Source: Streptomyces sp. NRRL S-31
GTDB taxonomy: Bacteria > Actinomycetota > Actinomycetes > Streptomycetales > Streptomycetaceae
DNA length: 12,955 bases
Direction of reading: 5' to 3'
Assembly: GCF_000718775.1 (NCBI RefSeq)
Contig: NZ_JOCB01000164.1
Coordinates: forward strand, 1-12,955
The notes beneath the pieces were generated by a model that saw only the letters and a program-made list of their open reading frames with translations, was not told the DNA's origin and made no database searches. A program made the translations under genes and the position numbers. The first letter of the stretch is position 1; every line of letters starts with the position of its first letter. Of this stretch, positions 7,820 to 12,955 are shown one piece after another.

Positions 7820-9294
7820 TCAGTCCTGCCGGACGGCCGCCGTGACCCGCCCCTGGCCGGGGCCGGGGTCGCCGTCGGCCGGCCGGTCGTGCCCGGGTTC
7901 GGGGGCGCGGTGGAACAAGCTCATCAGACCGCCGACGACCAGGGTGACCACCACGCCGATCGGCACCAGCCACTGCGCGGCGATGGCCGTCGGCAGGGTG
8001 GCGCCGCCCACGGTCACGTCGATCTTCACCTCGCGCACGATGTACGTCATTACGCCGACCGTCACCAGGAACGCCACCACGGAGTCGGCCTCCTTGGCGC
8101 GCCGCACGATCCGGCCGAGCAGGAACGCGCCGAGCAGGGCGCCGTAGGTGTAGCCGGCGATGGTCAGGCCGGTGAGGTAGACGTTGCCCGTGCTGGTGCT
8201 GAACGCGCAGGCGAAGACCGCCATCAGCGCCGCCCACACCAGCGTCATCACCCGGGCGAGCTTCAGCAGGGACGCCTCGGACGGCGTCGTACGGAAGAAG
8301 CTGTGGATGATGTCGGCGACGGTCGAGTTCGACATGGAGTTCAGCGCCGAGGACAGCGAGCCCATCGCCGCGCCGAGGATGCCGGCCACGAGCAGGCCGG
8401 AGACCACCACGGGCAGCCCGTGCAGGATGAAGTCCGGGTAGAGGTTGTCGGAGCTGGCCAGACCCAGCTCCTTGAAGCTCTTGCCGTCGTTGTACGCCCA
8501 CAGCAGCGCGCCCACGAGGGAGAACGCCGCGAACTGCACCGTGACGAAGACACCGGAGGCGATCATCGCCTTCTGGCCGTCGCGCAGGGAGCGGGTGGCC
8601 AGGATGCGCTGGACGATGAGCTGGTCGGAGCCGTGACTGGCCATGGCGAATATCGCACCGCCGATGATCGCGGTGGGCAGTGCGAACGGGCTGGTCAGGA
8701 TGTGCGCGAGGGTGAAGTCCGTGTCGAACAGCTTGAACTCGCCCGCGTGCAGGGCGCGGGAGAAGCCGGCGCCGCCGACGTGCGCGGACAGGACGGCGAT
8801 GGAGAGGACGGCGCCGCCCAGATAGAGGCCCATCTGGATGGCGTCGGTCCAGATGACCGCCTTGATGCCGCCGAGGTAGGTGTAGACGACGGTGATCACC
8901 GTGAGCACGATGATGATGACGCGGTAGCCCGCGTGCACGCCGAACTCGTCGAGCAGCAGCTTGATGGGGATCGCGGAGGCGAACAGCCGCACGCCCTCGG
9001 CGAGGAGCCGGGTGAAGACGAAGGTGACCGAGGCCAGCCCCTGGAGTTTCAGCCCGAATCTGGTCCCCAGGTACTGGTAGGCGCTGACGAAGCCGCCCCG
9101 CTTGTACAGCGGGATGAGGACGGTGGCGACGACGACGCGTCCGATGACGTAGCCGAGGGCCAGTTCGACGTTGCCGAAGCCCTGCCCGCTGTAGGCGCCG
9201 CCTTCGACGTCTTCTGTCGGCCGGCCAGGCGCAGTCCGATCACGGCGATCGCCACCAGGTAGACGACGATCACCACGAGGTCGAGTTGGCGCAC
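7820..9294 (-). pseudogene. Sodium:solute symporter (SSS family), disrupted near the 5' end by deletion and frameshift
   Basis: The GTG at 9294 has a ribosome binding site (AGGAGA) that overlaps the stop codon of the upstream kinase, and starts a typical SSS N terminus: MRQLDLVVIVVYLVAIAVIG, then LRLAGRQK. That frame then leaves the family and ends at 9049 after 81 codons. The rest of the transporter lies in a different frame from about 9225 down to the TGA at 7820: GAYSGQGFGNVELALGYVIG, VSAYQYLGTRFG, TRLLAEGVRLFAS, the SSF signature-like GGIKAVIWTDAIQMGLYLGG, and many hydrophobic helices. Between GRQK and GAYSG only 11 nt remain, where family members have roughly 35 residues, including the YF.G....PWWA...S.VATETSTLT region that forms the first core helix and part of the sodium site. 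The loss is about 100 nt and equals 1 modulo 3. If real, no working transporter is made; a sequence error is the alternative. Substrate is unknown, probably an amino sugar by context. Confidence 0.82.
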
Positions 9295-9302
9295 GCTCTC
9301 TC

Positions 9303-10301
9303 CTATGCGAGGGCCGGCGGGGAGACCGGCGGGGTGGGGACAGGGGGGAAGGGAACCGTCCGCCGGACGCGGACGACATGGGGCTCGTGCGGCCTGCGGA
9401 CGTCCAGAGCCAGCAGGCGCGCGCCGTCCAGCGGGTCGCCGAGCGGGGACCGCAGCCGCAGCGGGCGCGGGAAGGCGGCGAGCGTCGAGCGCAGCGGCCC
9501 GAGCAGCGGTTCACCGAGGCCGGTGAGTCCGCCGGTGACGGCGACGTCGAGGCCGTCGCCGCCGATCCGGCGGGCCGCAGCGAGCACGGCCTCGCCGAGC
9601 GCGGTCCCGGCGTCCCGGACGATCGCCGAGGCCGCGGGGTCGCCCGCCGCGGCCGTGCGCGCGACGTCCGGTGCGAAGGACGCGGCGGTACGGGCGGGAT
9701 TGCCGTCGCGGCCCAGGGCCAGCGGCAGCCGGTCGGGGTCGCCGAAGCGCTCGGTGGCGGCGGCCAGCAGCGCGGTGTCCGGGCCGCGTCCGTCGTGGGC
9801 GCGCAGCGCGGCCCGCAGCCCGGCGGCGCCGATCCAGGCGCCGCTGCCCTCGTCGCCGAGCCAGGGACCCCACCCGTCGACGCGGGCGAACGTGCCGTCG
9901 TCCCCGATGCCGACTGCCACCGAGCCGGTGCCGATCGCGAGCACGACGCCGGTACGGCCGCCCAGGGCGCCGGCGTGGGCGGTGACCGCGTCGCTGGTGA
10001 CGGCCACCTCCTCGGCGGACAGGTCGTCCAGGAGCAGCCCGGCCAGGGCACGGGTCGCGTCCGGTGCGGCGGCGGCTCCCGCCGCGCCCACGCAGACGGC
10101 CGACGGCCGGACGGACGGCTCCCGCGCCAGGAGGGGCCGTACGGCGGCGAGCACGGCCGCACGGGCCGTCGTCACCCCGTCGTCGGTGGCGAGCCCGGGG
10201 GCGCCGGGCACCTCGTGGACGTCTGGGGCAGGGCCGGCGCCGTCCCACAGCACGGCACGGCAGCCGGTCTTGCCCAGGTCCACCGCGACTGCTGCTGTCA
10301 T
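9303..10301 (-). CDS. BadF/BadG/BcrA-type amino-sugar kinase (GlcNAc or MurNAc kinase)
   Basis: A 332-residue ASKHA kinase of the BadF/BadG/BcrA/BcrD family, the group that includes eukaryotic-type N-acetylglucosamine kinases. Seen: phosphate-1 loop DLGKTGCRA at 8-16, TSDA at 102-105 with D104 as likely catalytic base, phosphate-2 loop AIGTGSVAVG at 122-131, GWGPWLGDEGSGAWIG at 143-158 (typical of the sugar kinases), and adenosine motif VAVTGGLTG at 253-261. The start at 10301 is chosen because the fold begins there; the open frame extends to 10424 but the extra 41 residues overlap the promoter. GAAGG lies 8 nt upstream. It is the first gene of the minus-strand unit, and its stop overlaps the symporter ribosome binding site. 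In this locus it would phosphorylate MurNAc and/or GlcNAc at the 6-position, which AnmK cannot do. Exact substrate cannot be read from the sequence. Confidence 0.86.
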   Translation of the reverse strand: MTAAVAVDLGKTGCRAVLWDGAGPAPDVHEVPGAPGLATDDGVTTARAAVLAAVRPLLAREPSVRPSAVCVGAAGAAAAPDATRALAGLLLDDLSAEEVAVTSDAVTAHAGALGGRTGVVLAIGTGSVAVGIGDDGTFARVDGWGPWLGDEGSGAWIGAAGLRAALRAHDGRGPDTALLAAATERFGDPDRLPLALGRDGNPARTAASFAPDVARTAAAGDPAASAIVRDAGTALGEAVLAAARRIGGDGLDVAVTGGLTGLGEPLLGPLRSTLAAFPRPLRLRSPLGDPLDGARLLALDVRRPHEPHVVRVRRTVPFPPVPTPPVSPPALA

Positions 10302-10394
10302 GCGGCACGCCTTCGTGTGTCCAGGGGATCCGTCACGTCGAACGGTCACAGGGTGGCCAGGAGGCCAGTGGCCGGCGCGGATCGCGGTGCAGCG

Positions 10395-10424
10395 AGTATC
10401 AGAAGGCGAACCTCCGGATGTCAA
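10395..10424 (-). promoter_or_regulatory. Promoter of the kinase-symporter-anmK-dehydrogenase unit
   Basis: On the minus strand, TTGACA (10424-10419) is a perfect -35 box, followed after 18 nt by GATACT (10400-10395), a good -10 box for a housekeeping sigma factor. Transcription would start near 10388, about 87 nt before the kinase ATG. A GGTTACT half-site ends 2 nt upstream of the -35 box. Confidence 0.65.
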
Positions 10425-10426
10425 TA

Positions 10427-10485
10427 AGTAACCTCATCGGGTGAGGGCCGTAAATTTTTGACGTACCTTGCGGGGCCTGGTTACT
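10427..10485. promoter_or_regulatory. Candidate operator: inverted AGTAACC / GGTTACT pair
   Basis: AGTAACC at 10427-10433 and its exact reverse complement GGTTACT at 10479-10485 are 52 bp apart centre to centre, close to five helical turns. One half-site abuts the -35 box of the minus-strand promoter and the other overlaps the -10 box of the plus-strand promoter. A second, imperfect palindrome, CGTAAATTTTTGACG (10449-10463; arms CGTnAA/TTnACG), lies between them over the plus-strand -35 box. The RpiR protein encoded next door is the obvious candidate ligand. Binding is inferred from position and symmetry. Confidence 0.45.
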
Positions 10486-10487
10486 GT
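10458..10487 (+). promoter_or_regulatory. Promoter of the rpiR-type regulator (and murQ)
   Basis: TTGACG (10458-10463), an 18-nt spacer, then TACTGT (10482-10487) match the TTGACr/TAnnnT pattern of actinobacterial housekeeping promoters. The start would be near 10494, giving a leader of about 35 nt that contains AGGAGG at 10514-10519. The -10 box overlaps a GGTTACT half-site, which suggests autoregulation. Confidence 0.55.
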
Positions 10488-10528
10488 GGCGCCACCCAGA
10501 CGGGCGTTCACCCAGGAGGCAGCGGTCC

Positions 10529-11473
10529 ATGACCGGCCACAAACCACCCCGCACCCCGGCCCGGCCGGCGGACGAATCCCCCGCCGGGACCCTGGCGCGC
10601 ATCCGCGCGGAACTGCCCGCCATGGCACCGTCGGAACGACGGGTGGCCGACGTCGTCCTGGCCGATCCCGCGCAGGCGTCGGAGCTGTCCATCAGCGCGC
10701 TCGGCCGGCGGGCGGACACCTCCGTGGCCACGGTCATGCGCTTCTGCCGGACGATAGGCATCACCAACTACCCCCAGCTGCGCCTCGCCCTCGCCGCCGC
10801 CGCGGCCCGCGAACACGCCCTCGACGGCGAGCGCCCGATGCCGAGCACCGACATCAGCGCCACCGACACGCTGAGCGAGATCGTCGAGAAGATCGTCTAC
10901 AACGAGGTGCGGGCCCTGGAGGACTCCGGGGCCGGGCTGGACATCGACGTCCTGGGCCGTGCGGTGGACGCCGTGGCGGGAGCGCGGCGCATCGACATCT
11001 TCGGCGTCGGCGCGAGCGCCTTCGTCGGCCAGGACCTGCACCAGAAGCTGCACCGCATCGGCCACATGGCGTTCATCTGGACCGACCGGCACGCGGCCCT
11101 CACCGCGACGGCCCTGCTCGGACCCGGCGACGTGGCCCTCGCGATATCCCACTCCGGGGAGACCGAGGACACCGTGGAGCCGCTTCAGGCCGCCGCCGCA
11201 CGCGGCGCCACCACCATCGCCCTCACCAACGTCCCCCGCTCCGCGCTGGCCCGCGGCGCGGACCTCGTGCTGACGACCTACGCCCGGGAGACGCCCTTCC
11301 GGTCCGGCGCGACCGTCAGCCGCATCGCCCAGCTCGCCGTCGTCGACTGCCTGTTCGTCGGCGTCGCCCAGCGCGGCTTCGACGCCGCGACCGCGGCGCT
11401 GCACGAGACCTACGAGGCCGTCCGCCGCCGCAAACCCCCGCAGCCAGGGCGCCGCGCGCAGACCACCGACTGA
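10529..11473 (+). CDS. RpiR/MurR-family transcriptional regulator with SIS domain
   Basis: A 314-residue regulator starting at ATG 10529 with a strong AGGAGG 9 nt upstream. Residues 20-95 form the HTH_6 domain of the RpiR family (APSERRVADVVLADP at 33-47, then SISALGRRADTSVATVMRFC at 54-73 as the helix-turn-helix, and GITNYPQLRL at 77-86). Residues about 120-290 form a phosphosugar-binding SIS domain, with IFGVGASAFVGQD at 157-169 and AISHSGETEDTVE at 205-217. Family members sense sugar phosphates; next to murQ the likely effector is MurNAc-6-P or GlcNAc-6-P, as for E. coli MurR. It is divergent from the kinase unit, and both promoters fall in the shared region where the candidate operator lies. 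Repressor action is the usual mode in this family but is not shown by the sequence. Confidence 0.9.
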   Translation: MTGHKPPRTPARPADESPAGTLARIRAELPAMAPSERRVADVVLADPAQASELSISALGRRADTSVATVMRFCRTIGITNYPQLRLALAAAAAREHALDGERPMPSTDISATDTLSEIVEKIVYNEVRALEDSGAGLDIDVLGRAVDAVAGARRIDIFGVGASAFVGQDLHQKLHRIGHMAFIWTDRHAALTATALLGPGDVALAISHSGETEDTVEPLQAAAARGATTIALTNVPRSALARGADLVLTTYARETPFRSGATVSRIAQLAVVDCLFVGVAQRGFDAATAALHETYEAVRRRKPPQPGRRAQTTD

Positions 11474-11520
11474 CGACACGCCCGCGCCTTGTTCCGCAAC
11501 CCCCACCAGCACTCCGGCTC

Positions 11521-11587
11521 CGCCCCCGCCGGGGGCGCACCCGCCCCTGCCCCCGAGCCCCCGGCTCAGACCCCGAGCCCCCGGCTC
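11521..11587 (+). repeat. Hairpin and 17-bp tandem direct repeat upstream of murQ
   Basis: The 155-bp gap between the regulator and murQ contains a hairpin with 7-bp GC stem and 3-nt loop (CGCCCCC at 11521-11527, GGGGGCG at 11531-11537). It is followed by two exact copies of CCCCGAGCCCCCGGCTC (11551-11567 and 11571-11587) with a 20-nt period. The hairpin could be a weak terminator or attenuator that separates murQ expression from the regulator. The tandem copy may be a slippage product. Confidence 0.55.
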
Positions 11588-11628
11588 GCCCAAGAACCCG
11601 CGTACCGCCCAGGAAAGGAAAAGCCGCC

Positions 11629-12525
11629 ATGGACCTCAGCGCTCTCGGCACCGAGACCCGCAACGAGCGGACCGCCGACCTCGACCGCATGCCGGTCGGT
11701 GAACTGCTGTCGGTCATGAACGACGAGGACCAGACCGTCGCCCTCGCGGTACGCGGCGCCCTTGCGGAGATCGGCACCGCCGTGGAGGCGATTACCGCGT
11801 CCCTGCGCCGGGGCGGACGGCTGATCTACCTCGGCGCCGGCACCAGCGGCCGTATCGGCCTGCTCGACGCCGTCGAGTGCCCCCCGACCTTCGGCACCGC
11901 CCCGGAACAGGTGGTGGGCCTGCTCTCCGGCGGCCCCGGCGCGTTCGTCGTCGCGGTGGAGGGCGCCGAGGACGAACCCGAGCGGGCCGCCGCCGACCTC
12001 GACGGGATCGGCGTGGATGACCGGGACACGGTCGTCGGGCTCGCCGCCAGCGGCCGTACCCCCTACGTCGTCGGCGGCCTGAAGCACGCCGCCGCCAAGG
12101 GCGCGACGACGGTGTCGGTCGCCTGCAACCGCGACGCGGTGATCAGCCGCTACGCCGACATCCCCATCGAGGTCCCCACCGGGCCCGAGATCCTCACCGG
12201 GTCCACCCGGCTGAAGGGCGGCACCGCCGAGAAGATGGTGTGCAACATGCTCTCGACCGCCTCCATGGTCCGCCTGGGCAAGGTCTACGGGAACCTCATG
12301 GTCGACGTCCGGGCCAGCAACGAGAAGCTGCTCGACCGCGCCCGCCGCATGGTCGTCCAGGCGACCGGCGCGGACCCCGACGCCGCCGCCGAGGCGCTGC
12401 GGGCGGCGGGCGGCCACGCCAAGACCGCCATCGTCATGCTCCTCGCCCACTGCACCGCCGAGGAGGCCGCCCGGCGTCTGGAGAAGGCCGGCGGCGACAC
12501 GCGCACGGCCGTGGCGCAGGCCTGA
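11629..12525 (+). CDS. murQ: N-acetylmuramic acid 6-phosphate etherase
   Basis: A 298-residue SIS-domain lyase, the same length as the E. coli enzyme. It cleaves the D-lactyl ether of MurNAc-6-phosphate, giving GlcNAc-6-phosphate and D-lactate in the cytoplasm. Seen: NERTADLDRMP near the N terminus, YLGAGTSGRIGLLDAVECPP at 67-86 with E83, VEGAEDEPERAAADLD around 110-125 with E114, GLAASGRTPYV, and GPEILTGSTRLKGGTAEKMV. E83 and E114 coincide in position with the catalytic pair described for E. coli MurQ. The ATG at 11629 is preceded by a purine-rich AGGAAAGGAA at 11611-11620. It lies 155 nt after the regulator in the same direction and is probably co-transcribed from the regulator's promoter, although the repeats in the gap may reduce coupling. 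Confidence 0.96.
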   Translation: MDLSALGTETRNERTADLDRMPVGELLSVMNDEDQTVALAVRGALAEIGTAVEAITASLRRGGRLIYLGAGTSGRIGLLDAVECPPTFGTAPEQVVGLLSGGPGAFVVAVEGAEDEPERAAADLDGIGVDDRDTVVGLAASGRTPYVVGGLKHAAAKGATTVSVACNRDAVISRYADIPIEVPTGPEILTGSTRLKGGTAEKMVCNMLSTASMVRLGKVYGNLMVDVRASNEKLLDRARRMVVQATGADPDAAAEALRAAGGHAKTAIVMLLAHCTAEEAARRLEKAGGDTRTAVAQA

Positions 12526-12650
12526 ACCATCACGGAATTGCCTGGATCCGGAGCGGTCGCGCGCCGTGGGCACCGTACGGCGCCGACCCCCGACACCCCC
12601 GGAGCCCAGGGAGCAGGCGTGAGGCGTCATCTCACCGCACTAGGGCACGT

Positions 12651-12955
12651 GGAGGTAGTTACACCGTGTTCCGTCGGTGGGCTCTGGACGGCACGTTCGA
12701 GCGGATGCTCCAGGCCGCCCAGGCGAGGGCGGACTGGGCCGGGGACATCGACTGGCTCGTGTCGGTCGACTCCACCGTCGTCCGTGCCCACCAGCATGCT
12801 GCGGGGGCCCGAAAAGGGGGCTCCGTCCCCGGGGGCTCGGACGCTCCCGAGGCGGCCTGACCAGCAAGATTCACCTGGCGTGCGACTCCCTGGGACGTCC
12901 ACTCGCCTTCACCGTCACGGGCGGGAACACCAACGACTGCACCCAGTTCACCGCC
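12651..12955 (+). pseudogene. IS5-family transposase, N-terminally truncated and frame-broken, runs off right edge
   Basis: From about 12660 the plus strand reads VFRRWALDGTFERMLQAAQA, DWLVSVDSTVVRAHQHAAGA, which matches the middle of IS5-type DDE transposases; the Asp in SVDST is the first catalytic residue. The N-terminal part of about 70-80 residues, ending in the family's W.DVPERFGPW segment, is absent. This frame stops at 12858. The continuation GRSRGGLTSKIHLACDSLGR, PLAFTVTGGNTNDCTQFTA, is found in the -1 frame from about 12836 to the edge. The switch lies at or after AAAAGGGGGC (12812-12821). Some IS5 groups use programmed -1 frameshifting, but no canonical slippery heptamer in the right phase is present here, so decay is the simpler reading. 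The missing N terminus already makes this a remnant unless a frame-broken 5' part was replaced. Confidence 0.8.

Noticed and set aside
7820..10162. A single 780-residue open frame on the minus strand covering kinase and symporter
   Set aside because: Its first 300 or so residues are an out-of-frame reading of the kinase gene, which has clear motifs in its own frame. Only the part from about 9225 down is transporter. The symporter start is the GTG at 9294 in another frame.
10302..10528. A DasR-type operator in the control region
   Set aside because: No sequence close to the ACTGGTCTAGACCAGT pattern is present. The symmetric elements seen here are different.
12569..12584. A 16-bp near-palindrome GGCACCGTACGGCGCC after murQ
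   Set aside because: It has no loop, so it is not a terminator hairpin, and one position pair mismatches. GC-rich near-palindromes of this size are common.

Overview
The window is high-GC DNA with strong GC3 codon bias, Streptomyces-type ribosome binding sites, a Tat-exported glycosidase and a long FAD/Fe-S dehydrogenase. It most likely comes from a Streptomyces or close actinobacterial chromosome. This assignment is inferred from base composition and gene content only.

Left part (1-957): worn, mostly non-coding DNA. It holds a 5'-truncated alpha/beta-hydrolase fragment running off the left edge (minus strand, 1-104), the N-terminal remnant of an IS5-type transposase (minus, 345-457), and a 15-bp RNA-type hairpin next to that remnant (460-514). 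Next comes an intact secreted glycoside hydrolase of the GH71/GH99-like superfamily with three 44-residue fascin-like beta-trefoil repeats (plus, 958-2613). After a 381-bp gene-free gap there is an uncharacterised Cys-rich lipoprotein (plus, 2995-3588).

Centre and right (3631-12525): a peptidoglycan amino-sugar salvage locus arranged as two divergent units around a shared control region (10302-10528). The minus-strand unit reads, in order of transcription: BadF-type amino-sugar kinase, sodium/solute symporter, anhydro-MurNAc kinase AnmK, and a GlcD/Dld-II-type FAD + Fe-S dehydrogenase. The plus-strand unit is an RpiR/MurR-type SIS regulator followed by MurQ (MurNAc-6-P etherase). The route is coherent: AnmK turns 1,6-anhydro-MurNAc into MurNAc-6-P; the BadF kinase can phosphorylate free MurNAc and/or GlcNAc; MurQ splits MurNAc-6-P into GlcNAc-6-P and D-lactate; the dehydrogenase is well placed to oxidise that D-lactate to pyruvate. 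The D-lactate step is an inference from context.

Two points stand out. First, the symporter gene appears broken near its 5' end: about 100 bp coding for the first helix of the transport core is missing and the frame is shifted, so the transporter is a pseudogene or this is a sequence error. Second, the control region has back-to-back promoters close to consensus, with a perfect inverted pair of AGTAACC/GGTTACT half-sites about five helical turns apart and a second pseudo-palindrome over one -35 box. This is a candidate operator for the RpiR protein. The right edge (12651-12955) is an N-terminally truncated IS5-family transposase whose two parts lie in different frames.
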